This document shows, piece by piece, positions 24,842 to 33,528 of a stretch of DNA of 64,000 bases. Position 1 is the first letter of the stretch. Every line of letters starts with the position of its first letter. This DNA is from Levilactobacillus humaensis. GTDB lineage: Bacteria; Bacillota; Bacilli; Lactobacillales; Lactobacillaceae. The position numbers and the translations under genes were made by a program. The notes beneath the pieces were generated by a model that searched no databases, was not told where the DNA came from, and saw only the letters and a list, made by a program, of their open reading frames with translations. Location: NCBI RefSeq assembly GCF_024345185.1, contig NZ_BROB01000013.1:1-64000 (forward strand), written 5' to 3'.

Positions 24842-26677
24842 CTATTCAGCGATAACTAACTTCTTATTCCCAGTGACATATTGACCATTGGTCAGTTGGA
24901 AACGCGTAATCTTGTTGTCACTGATGATTCGTTTAATCTTGAGGGTTTGGCCCTTCTTGTAGTGTCGAACCTTATCCTTCAAATTCTTTTGCTTGTAGCC
25001 GTTGATCCCTTTAGCTCCCAAAACCTTCACTTTCTTCTGGTTCAAGACATAGTAAGCTGAGGAAACATAGTCGTATTTCGCCGTAATGTAACCCGTCTTA
25101 CCGGCCGTCTTTGAATTCTGGTTCACATCACGCACCTTGTAGCGTTTGTAGCCCTGCTTACTCGTCGCGTAACCCGTGACCGCAAATACTGGTCGGTTGG
25201 CCCGTTTCTGCTTCTGGTACGTGGCCTTAGGGGTCTTATCCGTAAAGTTCTTGTTGCTGTGCAGGTTGATGGTCTTCTTGGCGTAGACCACCCCGTTCAC
25301 CGGCACGGACCCATCTGATTCTCCCCCGGTCGTTTGGTGTGGGACATAGTGGAAAGTCACCGTGGTTGGCGTACTCGTAAAGGTTCCTTTAGCATCACCG
25401 GCAACCTTGTGGAGCTTGTGACCGTTGATCATCAGACACTCTACCTTATAAGGTTCACCGACGTTCCCCGTTAATACCTGATCTGCTGCCAGGCGTTTGC
25501 CCTTGGCATCCAAATGCTTCACGGTAACCGGTTGGCCTTGTTCAACAGGCGCTGGGGTTGGTTCAACCTCCCGCTTAACCGGTTCCCAAACATAGGTTTC
25601 CACTGCACTCGGCTTACCCTCACCGGCATACAGCTTCGTCACAGCCCTGCTAGTGTCATATTTCTCACCTAAGGGGTTCTGAACCTTCCCGCTACCCACA
25701 GACTGCCAGTTGTCAAGGAATGCCTCGTCTTCGATTGCATTGGCCTCAGTCAGGTAAGTATCCCCGGTTAACGTCGTCTTCGGCCCCAGCGTTAATTGGC
25801 GAAGTGTTGAATTTCCGCCAAACATTGCCCACCCGGTAAAGTTAGCTGGTGGCGCGAATGAATCCAGACGGAGCGTCTCTACGGCACTCCCACTAATCAT
25901 AAAGGCCACAACCTTCAGATTAGCAAAAGTCAGGTGCGACATGTCGAGTGATTTCAGTGACGAGTTTCCGAGGAACATCGAACCGGCATCCGTCACTTTG
26001 TCAGTGTTGAAGCTTGATAAGTCATAACTTGAGATCTGGCGTAACTGACAGAACATGTTGGTCATGTTGGTCACGTTGCTGGTATTGAAGCGGGAGACAT
26101 CGAGGGACTTCAACACGTTATTCCCATGCTTTGTTTCGTCATCTTCCGGGTCCACATAGGCTTGGTCTGAATAGAACATCCCCTTCATTGAAGTTGCGGC
26201 CGACGTGTCCAGCTGATCGAGATTGACGTATTCACTCACGTGACCGAACTGGGCAAAGAGGTTCGCCGCGTTGGCTGAGGTTGCTACTGGGCCATCCAAA
26301 ACAACTTTAGTAACTTGTTCCCCGGCCTCTTGTAACTGGGTCAGTGTCGGATTGGTAATGCCCTGTTGTTCCGCAATCTGAGTCGATAACTGACCGTTGT
26401 TCGAGCCCTCACCAACGGCTGGTGGAATTGGCGTATCCTTTAAGGTTCCCGATCCTAAATGCAGCTCGCCAGCCGCCGTCAGGTACCAATGGACGCCGTA
26501 GTCCCCTTCAGCCACAACATCGCCCTTAGTTGAATCGGACTGCGTTGCTTCGGATTGGGCAGTTGCAGCCTTAGCCGTTACAATTGATTGGGTATTGGGT
26601 GTCGCTAATACAGCAATAGGTTGGGTAATTCCAAGGACGAGACTCGTGAATAAGAGAGTTGCTTGCCATTTCTTCAT
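24842..26677 (-). CDS. Secreted BspA-type LRR surface protein with MucBP and DUF5776-like domains (paralogue 3)
   Basis: 611 aa. Signal peptide MKKWQATLLFTSLVLGI... cleaved near AKAA; DYGVHWYLTAAGELHLGSGTL; BspA repeats (SNVTNMTNMFCQLRQISSYDLSSF); a linker with fewer Pro than in paralogue 2; a MucBP module in which the usual YVDAKGK is HLDAKGK; and the basic C-terminal domain with ANRPVFAVTGYATSKQGYKRYK. The start ATG has GAGG eight to nine bases upstream. It is the most upstream member of the tandem array in transcription order, but each gene has its own terminator, so they are not an operon. Confidence 0.82.
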   Translation of the reverse strand: MKKWQATLLFTSLVLGITQPIAVLATPNTQSIVTAKAATAQSEATQSDSTKGDVVAEGDYGVHWYLTAAGELHLGSGTLKDTPIPPAVGEGSNNGQLSTQIAEQQGITNPTLTQLQEAGEQVTKVVLDGPVATSANAANLFAQFGHVSEYVNLDQLDTSAATSMKGMFYSDQAYVDPEDDETKHGNNVLKSLDVSRFNTSNVTNMTNMFCQLRQISSYDLSSFNTDKVTDAGSMFLGNSSLKSLDMSHLTFANLKVVAFMISGSAVETLRLDSFAPPANFTGWAMFGGNSTLRQLTLGPKTTLTGDTYLTEANAIEDEAFLDNWQSVGSGKVQNPLGEKYDTSRAVTKLYAGEGKPSAVETYVWEPVKREVEPTPAPVEQGQPVTVKHLDAKGKRLAADQVLTGNVGEPYKVECLMINGHKLHKVAGDAKGTFTSTPTTVTFHYVPHQTTGGESDGSVPVNGVVYAKKTINLHSNKNFTDKTPKATYQKQKRANRPVFAVTGYATSKQGYKRYKVRDVNQNSKTAGKTGYITAKYDYVSSAYYVLNQKKVKVLGAKGINGYKQKNLKDKVRHYKKGQTLKIKRIISDNKITRFQLTNGQYVTGNKKLVIAE

Positions 26678-26960
26678 GGTGGTTTCCTCAGCTTTCGTTT
26701 TTTATATTATGTGAAGTTTCGTACTTCATATCTTGGAAATGATAATACCATCGTTCGCCTAAGCTTGACTACTCTTCCCGGCATTGGCTGGCAAAAAACG
26801 TCCCATTTGGTTCGGCATCTGCACCATAAATTCTAAAATTCACAAAGTCGGGACTCGCGCAGCCTCTCCACATCAGGCTTCCTCATAGGTTGAAATTAAA
26901 ATTTCATTTTCGAATAGTTATCATCGCTTTTTTCTGATAGTTACGTCAAATTCACGGCGC
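26678..26960. other. Upstream region of surface gene 3
   Basis: About 280 bp. It contains GGCAAAAAACGTCCCAT (26790-26806), the counterpart of the motif upstream of paralogue 2. Short inverted repeats such as GAAATT/AATTTC are seen; there is no ORF with a ribosome binding site. Confidence 0.4.
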
Positions 26961-26997
26961 AAAAAAGTCGTTATCCTCAACAAACGAGGATAACGAC
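26961..26997 (-). terminator. Terminator of the FusB-type gene
   Basis: 12-bp stem GTCGTTATCCTC/GAGGATAACGAC followed on the minus strand by TTTTTT. Confidence 0.9.
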
Positions 26998-27025
26998 TCT
27001 ATTTAAAGTTTAGATTTAATCAAGG

Positions 27026-27670
27026 TTACCGTTTTGAACGAACGGTTTCGATGAACTCTGCTAAGCCCTGTGGATCGGTCAATTGCCGATTACACTGGTC
27101 ACTATCACGGCAGATATAATTACCATTACGCGTATAGGTTTCCAGTCCTGCCTTCGTCGTGGTGACGAAGAGCGAGACGTTCCCAATCGTATGACAGATG
27201 GCACACAGATTCTTAACGGTCTTGGGACCCATATCACCCTGAATACCGATCAGTTTGCCTTGATAGGGTGCTACCAGATACTTCTTCTGGTTACCCCCAT
27301 CATTCCAGCCCAGATACGTGAGCTGATGTCGGTTAACCGACGCCCATTCAGGCTGTTTCAGCTTTTTGACCTTCCGGAACAGCTTACTCAATTGCTTCGG
27401 CGTCAGATCTGGAAAAGGTTCAACCAACGGTTCTAAGGTTGGCAACAATGCTGCCGCGGCCTCTCGCGTTAATCTATCCGGCTTCAGTCGTTCTACGAAC
27501 GCCTCTGTAATCGGATTTTCCGCTGGCAAAATGGCCTGAATCTCGGCAATCGTGCTGTCTCGAATGACCCGCCGCATGCGGCTGTCGTTGACTGAGAGAT
27601 AAGCACTGACGAGCGTATTGACCTTCTGGGTGATATCACTATAGTTGTATGCAGTTATTGTTGTTTCCAT
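27026..27670 (-). CDS. Elongation factor G-binding protein, FusB/FusC family
   Basis: 214 aa, the usual FusB length. The N-terminal part is helical; the C-terminal part carries a zinc-finger-like set of cysteines (Cys156-x2-Cys159, Cys187-x5-Cys193) with YLGWNDGG and GLETYTRNGNYIC, typical of FBP proteins. The known members FusB and FusC bind EF-G on the ribosome, speed its release and so give fusidic acid resistance; chromosomal homologues may serve general ribosome rescue. The ATG at 27670 is preceded by GAAAGGA. That SD lies in a hairpin that can be opened by an alternative fold of the 145-nt leader, which also encodes a 13-residue peptide. Next to smpB and rnr, which also rescue stalled ribosomes. 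Confidence 0.85.
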   Translation of the reverse strand: METTITAYNYSDITQKVNTLVSAYLSVNDSRMRRVIRDSTIAEIQAILPAENPITEAFVERLKPDRLTREAAAALLPTLEPLVEPFPDLTPKQLSKLFRKVKKLKQPEWASVNRHQLTYLGWNDGGNQKKYLVAPYQGKLIGIQGDMGPKTVKNLCAICHTIGNVSLFVTTTKAGLETYTRNGNYICRDSDQCNRQLTDPQGLAEFIETVRSKR

Positions 27671-27816
27671 GGATAAAGTTCCTTTCAGATTTAAACCAGA
27701 CACTTCTCTGAAAGGTATTACAGAAAAGTGTCGCTAACAGCCAACACTCTTCTGTACAAATAACGATGCCATCATCGTCGATCATCTCCTTGCATTCAGT
27801 TTTTTTAGCTGAATTG
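27671..27816 (-). promoter_or_regulatory. Putative translational attenuator controlling the FusB-type gene
   Basis: Four segments on the minus-strand RNA. Segment 1 (27756-27744), inside the leader peptide, pairs with segment 2 (27731-27719) over 13 bp. Segment 2 (27732-27721) can instead pair with segment 3 (27710-27699) over 12 bp. Bases 27715-27707 can pair with 27689-27681 over 9 bp, hiding the SD (27686-27680). So 1:2 plus 3:4 closes the gene and 2:3 opens it. A ribosome stalled on segment 1 would switch it on, as in the ermC class of attenuators. Confidence 0.75.
27734..27775 (-). CDS. Leader peptide, 13 aa
   Basis: ATG at 27775 to TAG at 27734 encodes MMASLFVQKSVGC. AAGGAG lies ten bases upstream. 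The codons for VQKSV cover segment 1 of the attenuator. The SLFV stretch resembles the SIFVI stalling sequence of ErmC leader peptides, though that similarity is short. The stop falls in the 1:2 loop. Confidence 0.6.
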   Translation of the reverse strand: MMASLFVQKSVGC

Positions 27817-27822
27817 TTTTCT

Positions 27823-27851
27823 AGTGTACCGAAACTACCAATAGATTGCAA
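27823..27851 (-). promoter_or_regulatory. Promoter of the FusB-type gene
   Basis: TTGCAA (27846-27851), 17-bp spacer and TACACT (27823-27828) on the minus strand. It lies after the smpB terminator, giving a leader of about 146 nt. Confidence 0.7.
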
Positions 27852-27863
27852 CTCCAAAGTGAT

Positions 27864-27897
27864 CAAAAAAAGTGACCGACAAGTTCTGTCGATCACT
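27864..27897 (-). terminator. Terminator of smpB
   Basis: 11-bp stem AGTGACCGACA / TGTCGATCACT (one mismatch or wobble), followed on the minus strand by seven T. Confidence 0.85.
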
Positions 27898-27905
27898 CTC
27901 ATGGT

Positions 27906-28379
27906 CTAATAGCGTTTCATCACACGTGCAATCTGGCGGTCTTGTTCCCGTCGTTTGATGGTCTCACGCTTGTCAAACTCACGTTTCCCTTCGGCAACGC
28001 CGAGGAGAACCTTCGCAAACCCATGCTTGAGATACACCTTCAACGGAATCAACGTGACCCCTTTGTTCTGCGTGGCAAGTCCTAGTCGATGAATCTGCTT
28101 CTTATGCAGAAGTAGCTTCCGATTACGAAGTGGATCGTGGTTAAACCGGTTGCCCTGAACGTATTCACTAATGTGAATGTTCATTAACCAGGCTTCACCG
28201 TTGCGAATCTGGGCGAACCCATCTTGCAAGTTAATCCGTCGCTCACGTACCGATTTAATTTCAGTCCCAGTTAAAACCAAGCCAGCCTCCACCGTTTCGG
28301 TAACGCGATAGTCATGTCGCGCCTTACGATTTTGCGCCAAAAGATTATCTGGTGTTTTCTTGGATTTTGTTTTAGCCAA
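27906..28379 (-). CDS. smpB: SsrA-binding protein
   Basis: 157 aa. Binds tmRNA and brings it to stalled ribosomes for trans-translation. Motifs: [54 protein letters not shown], and a basic C-terminal tail ([26 protein letters not shown]) that occupies the mRNA channel. Follows rnr by 15 bp; the rnr-smpB pairing is conserved in Firmicutes because RNase R degrades the tagged mRNA. No tmRNA gene was found in the following 230 bp. Confidence 0.96.
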   Translation of the reverse strand: MAKTKSKKTPDNLLAQNRKARHDYRVTETVEAGLVLTGTEIKSVRERRINLQDGFAQIRNGEAWLMNIHISEYVQGNRFNHDPLRNRKLLLHKKQIHRLGLATQNKGVTLIPLKVYLKHGFAKVLLGVAEGKREFDKRETIKRREQDRQIARVMKRY

Positions 28380-28394
28380 GTCTCGTCACCTCGT

Positions 28395-30794
28395 TTAGTG
28401 CCGACCACCTTGCGAGTTGTTGCGGTGTTGACCGCCATTGTTGTTCTGGCGGTTACTCCCATTGTTGCCTCGCTGATTAGTTGATCGTTGATTCCCATTC
28501 CGGTGGTTACCATTGCGGTGACCGCCGTTCTGGTTATTGCTGTGGTTATTACCCCCGCGGTTGTTGGAACGGCCATGGTAGTTGCCCCCACGTGAACGAT
28601 GTTCGCGGTGTGGTAACAGATCACTGACCGGAGCAGCTTCCGGATTGAGTAATTCAAAATCAATTTCACTTTGTTCCTTGTCGACGTGGATTAACTTAAC
28701 GCGAATCTCTTGACCGATTCGGTACGTCCGCCGCGTGTTTCGACCGACTAAGGCCATGAACTTCTCGACGTATTCGTAGTAGTCATCCTTCATTCGACTG
28801 ATGTGGATCAGCCCTTCGATGGTGTTTGGTAATTCAACAAACATCCCGAACTTCAAGACTGAAGCCACGACAGCATCGAACTCTTCACCAACGTGATCGG
28901 CCATGTATTCAGCCATCTTCATATCATTAGTGTCACGTTCGGCATCGATTGCCCGACGTTCAGCTTCGGAAGTGTGAACCCCAATTTCTTCCAAAATTGG
29001 TGCAAACTTTTCCTTGCTGGCGTCGTTAATCCCATGGTCTTCGTAATAATGAATCATCCGGTGAACCATGGTATCTGGGTAACGACGAATTGGGGACGTG
29101 AAGTGGGTGTAGAACTCTGCACCCAGTCCAAAGTGACCCAATGATTGGTCAGCATACCGAGCTTGCTTCAAGCTCCGTAACATCATCACTGAAACCATGG
29201 TTTCTTCAGGTTGACCGGCAACTTGCTTTAAGACACCTTGCAGCATCTTAGGACGCAAGTGGTTCGGATCACCCTTAACGTTAATCCCGAAGGCCGTTAA
29301 GAATTCGAAGAAACTCTTCACACGATCGCCATCTGGCGTTTCGTGGACCCGGTACAGGAATGGTGCCTTGGCACGGAAGTAGTGTTCCGCAACCGTTTCG
29401 TTAGCAGCCAGCATGAAGGATTCGATCATCCGTTCAGCCATCCCCCGTGTCCGCAACTTCACGTCAATGGCGTGACCCTTGTCGTCCACGATGATTTCTG
29501 CTTCGCGGTCATCGAAATCAATGGCCCCACGACGCTTCCGTTGCTTAACCAGGATCCGGTGAAGTTCGCCCATTGTTTCAAACATTGGAACCAATTCATC
29601 GTAACGCTTCATGGTAACGGGATCGTGAGCCTCCAAGATCTGGTTAACCGCCGTATAAGTCATCCGTGCCTTAGAGCGCATGAATGAGGGGTGAATCCGA
29701 TGCTTAATCACGTGGCCTTCTTGGTCAATTTCCATGTCACAGCTCATGCACAAACGCAATTCGCCCTCGTTAAGAGAACAGATCCCGTTGGATAAGCGCC
29801 GTGGCAACATTGGAATAACCCGGTCGGTCAAGTAGACACTGGTTCCACGCTTGTAGGCTTCCTTGTCGAGAATTGAGTCTTCCTTAACGTAATGGGAAAC
29901 ATCAGCAATGTGAACCCCTAAATGGAAGTTCCCATTAGGTAACTTCCACGCCGTCACAGCGTCATCCAAGTCTTTAGAGGATTCCCCATCAATCGTGACC
30001 AAGTTTTGCTTGGTGACGTCTTCACGGCCCTTTAATTCCTCAGGTAAAACGTGATCCGGAATCTCATCGGCGGCCTGCATGACCTCTTCTGGGAATTCTG
30101 ATGGAATGTTGTGTTGGTAGACAATCTGTAAGATATCAATCCCAGGATCGTCGACACTCCCGATCACTTGCTTAGCAATCCCCACCATGGCATCGGGGTG
30201 CGCTTCATTCGGAAATTCCGTAATTTCAGCGGTAACCACTTCACCTGGTGTTGGGTTCAAGCCCACGTTAGTCACGTAGAACTTGTACTTCATGATCTTC
30301 TTGTCGGTTAGACGCACTTGTCCCAAGTACCCGGCATCGTCATCGGTCTGCATGAACTCACCCACGACTTGTTCGTAGTGGTGTTCCACGATTTCCGTAA
30401 CTTTACCTTCAGGACCCTTACCCGTACGAGGGTCACCGGCACGAACAATTTCAATTTTGACGGTATCGCCGTTTAGAGCACGTAACGTATTGTTAGGCGC
30501 GATGTAGGCATCTGGTTCAATTTTATCTTCGTCATAAGCGACGAAACCAAAGCCCTTATCGTTCCCATGGAAAATCCCAGTCAACGTTCGTTGACTTGGG
30601 TCAAGTTGAAAATGGCCGTGTTCAGTAACCTGAACCAAGCCGTCTCGTTCTAATTGTGCCAGCTCCTGTACGATCAGCTTAAAAGCCGCTGATCCATGGT
30701 AATGGAGTGCGTCAGAAATATCTTCTACTGTGTAGTTCTCGTCCGAGTGTGCCCGGAAGAACGCGGTTAAATCATTCTTTAAATTATCTTGCAC
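28395..30794 (-). CDS. rnr: Ribonuclease R
   Basis: 799 aa processive 3'-5' exoribonuclease. N-terminal winged helix (residues 1-65), two cold-shock domains, the RNB catalytic domain with IDGESSKDLDDAV (metal-binding Asp cluster) and HIADVSHYV, then an S1 domain (EFDAVVASVLKFGMFVELPNTIEGLIHIS). The final ~75 residues are a low-complexity tail of Asn, Gly, His, Arg, Ser and Gln, longer and more N/H-rich than the usual Lys-rich tail. Co-transcribed with est and smpB; gaps are 18 and 15 bp. Confidence 0.96.
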   Translation of the reverse strand: MQDNLKNDLTAFFRAHSDENYTVEDISDALHYHGSAAFKLIVQELAQLERDGLVQVTEHGHFQLDPSQRTLTGIFHGNDKGFGFVAYDEDKIEPDAYIAPNNTLRALNGDTVKIEIVRAGDPRTGKGPEGKVTEIVEHHYEQVVGEFMQTDDDAGYLGQVRLTDKKIMKYKFYVTNVGLNPTPGEVVTAEITEFPNEAHPDAMVGIAKQVIGSVDDPGIDILQIVYQHNIPSEFPEEVMQAADEIPDHVLPEELKGREDVTKQNLVTIDGESSKDLDDAVTAWKLPNGNFHLGVHIADVSHYVKEDSILDKEAYKRGTSVYLTDRVIPMLPRRLSNGICSLNEGELRLCMSCDMEIDQEGHVIKHRIHPSFMRSKARMTYTAVNQILEAHDPVTMKRYDELVPMFETMGELHRILVKQRKRRGAIDFDDREAEIIVDDKGHAIDVKLRTRGMAERMIESFMLAANETVAEHYFRAKAPFLYRVHETPDGDRVKSFFEFLTAFGINVKGDPNHLRPKMLQGVLKQVAGQPEETMVSVMMLRSLKQARYADQSLGHFGLGAEFYTHFTSPIRRYPDTMVHRMIHYYEDHGINDASKEKFAPILEEIGVHTSEAERRAIDAERDTNDMKMAEYMADHVGEEFDAVVASVLKFGMFVELPNTIEGLIHISRMKDDYYEYVEKFMALVGRNTRRTYRIGQEIRVKLIHVDKEQSEIDFELLNPEAAPVSDLLPHREHRSRGGNYHGRSNNRGGNNHSNNQNGGHRNGNHRNGNQRSTNQRGNNGSNRQNNNGGQHRNNSQGGRH

Positions 30795-30812
30795 TATCGA
30801 TTCCTCGTTATT

Positions 30813-31556
30813 TTAAAAGATTGTGTGTAAAAAAGTCTGTAAGTCTGTTTCCAAAGCATGGTGTGCGCTGTTCACGGTTAGCACGTGACTCGCACCCACA
30901 TATTCGTGAAAATCAATCTGAGTAGCCGGAAAAGCCGCCGCCAACCATTGACCCGATCGGGGGTCAATCATCTCATCAGCCGTTCCTTGGGCGATGAAGA
31001 TGGGCTGCTTAATCCGGGTTAAATGCGTTGCGGTCGTATCCGCAAACGCTTGAATTGCCATGAGTTGTGCCGGGAGATGGTCTTGAATCCAGACCATCTT
31101 GGCCTTGAATTCCTCATCAGAGAGGTTTGCTCGCCGATAGACCGTCTGCGCCATTCGCACAAACGCTTCCGGTACGTGAGTTGTTCCCCGAAAGATAACC
31201 GGAGAAGCAAACGTCCCGCCCCCCACCAACGTGGGGTCCTCGCGTAAGGCCCGAGTCGCAAACAGGCCACCAAGTGATAACCCAAAGATCGCAATACGCT
31301 GATAGCCTCGCTGTCGTAAAAAGGCGATCGCATCCTGAGTGTCTTGCCACCACCGCTGGGGTGATCCCTCGCGTAAGATATCTGCGGGATCGCCCGTCGC
31401 GTGACCGGTAAAGATGGGTACCAGAACCGTGTAGTCCTGGCCCTGAAGATAACGTGCTAATAGACGCATATCGTTAGAACTACCCGAATAGGCGTGGAGC
31501 AGAATAACTGCTTGTGGTCCCCCTTCAAAGAAGAGTGGGACTGGTTTTCGAATCAT
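30813..31556 (-). CDS. est: Carboxylesterase, alpha/beta hydrolase
   Basis: 247 aa monomeric esterase of the Est30 type. The nucleophile is in FGLSLGG, the acid in GTADEMIDP and the base in GASHVLTVN; the oxyanion region reads LLHAYSGSSND. It acts on short acyl esters; the physiological substrate is not known. Placed between secG and rnr, the standard order secG-est-rnr-smpB. The SD is weak. Confidence 0.9.
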   Translation of the reverse strand: MIRKPVPLFFEGGPQAVILLHAYSGSSNDMRLLARYLQGQDYTVLVPIFTGHATGDPADILREGSPQRWWQDTQDAIAFLRQRGYQRIAIFGLSLGGLFATRALREDPTLVGGGTFASPVIFRGTTHVPEAFVRMAQTVYRRANLSDEEFKAKMVWIQDHLPAQLMAIQAFADTTATHLTRIKQPIFIAQGTADEMIDPRSGQWLAAAFPATQIDFHEYVGASHVLTVNSAHHALETDLQTFLHTIF

Positions 31557-31593
31557 GTCAAACCACCACTTTCCACGATGTTGAGATAGTCTG

Positions 31594-31629
31594 TAAAAAA
31601 GCCCCCTGTAACGAACAAACAGGAGGCTT
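31594..31629 (-). terminator. Terminator of secG
   Basis: 11-bp stem AAGCCtCCTGT/ACAGGgGGCTT followed on the minus strand by TTTTTT. Partial read-through into est is likely in this gene order. Confidence 0.75.
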
Positions 31630-31637
31630 AATCTCTT

Positions 31638-31874
31638 CTAGTGTGAAGATAGATATACTAAAGCCAATGCCAGTCCGAAGAAGATGGCTCCCAAAATTAC
31701 CGTAACTTTTTGCATAAAGGCTTCAAAGCCACGGGGTTTTTGCTTGGCAAATAAATCATCGGCACCACCAGATAATGCAGATAATGCATCATTGGTCTTA
31801 GCGGGTTGCATCATAACAGCGATGATGATCAACACACTGACAATTAAGATACAGGTCATTAAAAAATTATACAC
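31638..31874 (-). CDS. secG: Preprotein translocase subunit SecG
   Basis: 78 aa with two membrane helices (about residues 2-22 and 56-76) joined by a polar loop containing MMQPAKTNDALSALSGGADDLF, typical of SecG. It assists the SecYE channel. The start is a GTG at 31874 with TAGGAGG seven bases upstream. A 6-bp hairpin (31887-31901) lies right beside the SD. Confidence 0.93.
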   Translation of the reverse strand: MYNFLMTCILIVSVLIIIAVMMQPAKTNDALSALSGGADDLFAKQKPRGFEAFMQKVTVILGAIFFGLALALVYLSSH

Positions 31875-31978
31875 AAATTTGCCTCCTACCTATCGAATAG
31901 GTCTAATAGGTCTAACTATACTCTGTCTAATTTATCATAGTCGCCGGGTTTTTACCAGTCTCCGGCCTAATCTCGCGA

Positions 31979-33523
31979 TCATTCTGGCAAATCGTTCAAT
32001 CTTCCTAATCGCTGACGGACATAGGCCCGGTTACGGTGATAGGTCAGAACGATTAGTGTGTCCCCTGCTCGCAAGAGCGTATCCCCATGAGGAATGACTT
32101 CACGTTCACCACGACGGACCGCAACCAACAAGGACCCTGTTGGCCACGAGAGATCCCGGACTTGTTTGTCCACAAAGCCAGAATTCTCGCCAATCGAATA
32201 CTCGACCCGATCGGTAATTCCCGCGGCGTCAGGCGCAGCTGGTGTAACCAATTGCTGTAACATGGCCTCATAGATTGGGGCACCACCTAGAACATCCACC
32301 GTAATATAGGCGACAATGGCCACTACAGCCAGTGGCATCAAATGTTGCAAGGTCCCCACCATTTCGGTAATCAAGAGGATCGCCGTAAAGGGGGCCTTGG
32401 AAATCCCCGCAAAGTACCCCGCCATGGCGTAAATAATAAAGTTTGCCACAAACATTGGCGGTAACCAACCCAAACTCACAAAGCCACGAGCACCAATGGC
32501 ACCGAGTAAGGCTCCCAACGCAAGAATTGGCAAGAAAATCCCACCAGGTAGTCCAGAATTATAACTAATAATAGAAAAAACAAATCGAAGAACGAAGAAG
32601 CCAATCAGTGGCCAGATCAGTGGCGTTTGCTTAGCGAAGGTCACGATCATCTGGTTCCCGCCACCCAGTGTAATCGGCCAGAATAGCCCAATTGGAATGA
32701 CCAATAGGAATGGAATGATGCCATTCAAGTGATCTGGTAACCATTTGATCTTGGCATACCAGTCACTGGCATGCAAGGTAATCCACTGGTAACCAAAGCC
32801 CAAGATGCCGAGCAAGACCCCTAGGAGTAATAATAAGCCATAGTATTTCAACGGTAAGGCTTGTTCGTAGAGAATATGTAACACGGGTGTGAGGCCAAAG
32901 ACTTCGTTAGAAACGAAGTTAGCCATGACGGCACTGGTCAGTGACGTCAGCCACACCAGTGTTGAAAAGTTATGGTACACCTCTTCTAGAATAAAGAGGG
33001 TTGCCGCAATTGGCGCGTTAAACGCTGCAGAAAGCCCCGCAGCGGCACCACCAGCGATGATTAACCGCCGGCGAGTCCCGGTAAAACTTAAACGATCGGC
33101 CAATCCCTGTGCTACCGTCCCACCTAATTGAATTGAAGGACCTTCTCGTCCAAGGAAGAGTCCAGAGCCGATCCCTAAGATCCCCCCGACAAACTTCCTC
33201 CAAAAAACTGGCCACCAGGCGTAATCGATCTCGCCAGCTAATTGCCCCTCAACTTGAGGAATCCCAGATCCTTTGATCATTGGGGTCGTCTTAATCCAAT
33301 GACCAATAATAATGGCAAGGACCACCATCAATATCGCCCATGGAATGAGCCAGAGGGGATGTTGGCCAAGCCAACCATAAATTACCTGAATACCAGTTAG
33401 CATGTGTTCAATGATTAAGCGAAAAATACTAACTACCGCACCGGCTAAAAGTCCCACCAGGGCTCCAAATAGAATAGCATTCAACCGGGTTAAATCATGC
33501 GGTGTTTGTCGCTTCTGCTTCAT
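31979..33523 (-). CDS. ClC-type chloride/proton transporter with C-terminal TrkA-C domain
   Basis: 514 aa. The first ~420 residues hold about 10-12 membrane helices with the ClC filter motifs GSGIPQVEG, GREGPSIQLG (gating Glu) and GLSAAFNAPIAATLFILEEV (internal proton Glu), so it is probably a Cl-/H+ exchanger. The final ~85 residues (VEYSIGENSGFV...LRAGDTLIVLTYHR) form an RCK_C/TrkA_C domain, a known regulatory ligand-binding module. The ATG follows GGAGGG. The SD is inside the 3' arm of a 17-bp inverted repeat (33529-33586) that begins at the stop of the upstream LPxTG gene. Confidence 0.9.
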   Translation of the reverse strand: MKQKRQTPHDLTRLNAILFGALVGLLAGAVVSIFRLIIEHMLTGIQVIYGWLGQHPLWLIPWAILMVVLAIIIGHWIKTTPMIKGSGIPQVEGQLAGEIDYAWWPVFWRKFVGGILGIGSGLFLGREGPSIQLGGTVAQGLADRLSFTGTRRRLIIAGGAAAGLSAAFNAPIAATLFILEEVYHNFSTLVWLTSLTSAVMANFVSNEVFGLTPVLHILYEQALPLKYYGLLLLLGVLLGILGFGYQWITLHASDWYAKIKWLPDHLNGIIPFLLVIPIGLFWPITLGGGNQMIVTFAKQTPLIWPLIGFFVLRFVFSIISYNSGLPGGIFLPILALGALLGAIGARGFVSLGWLPPMFVANFIIYAMAGYFAGISKAPFTAILLITEMVGTLQHLMPLAVVAIVAYITVDVLGGAPIYEAMLQQLVTPAAPDAAGITDRVEYSIGENSGFVDKQVRDLSWPTGSLLVAVRRGEREVIPHGDTLLRAGDTLIVLTYHRNRAYVRQRLGRLNDLPE

Positions 33524-33528
33524 TAGCC

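Noticed and set aside
27639-27902. 87-codon minus-strand frame overlapping the FusB-type leader and start
   Set aside because: Runs through the smpB terminator and overlaps the true start out of frame; its best internal ATG directly abuts the SD.
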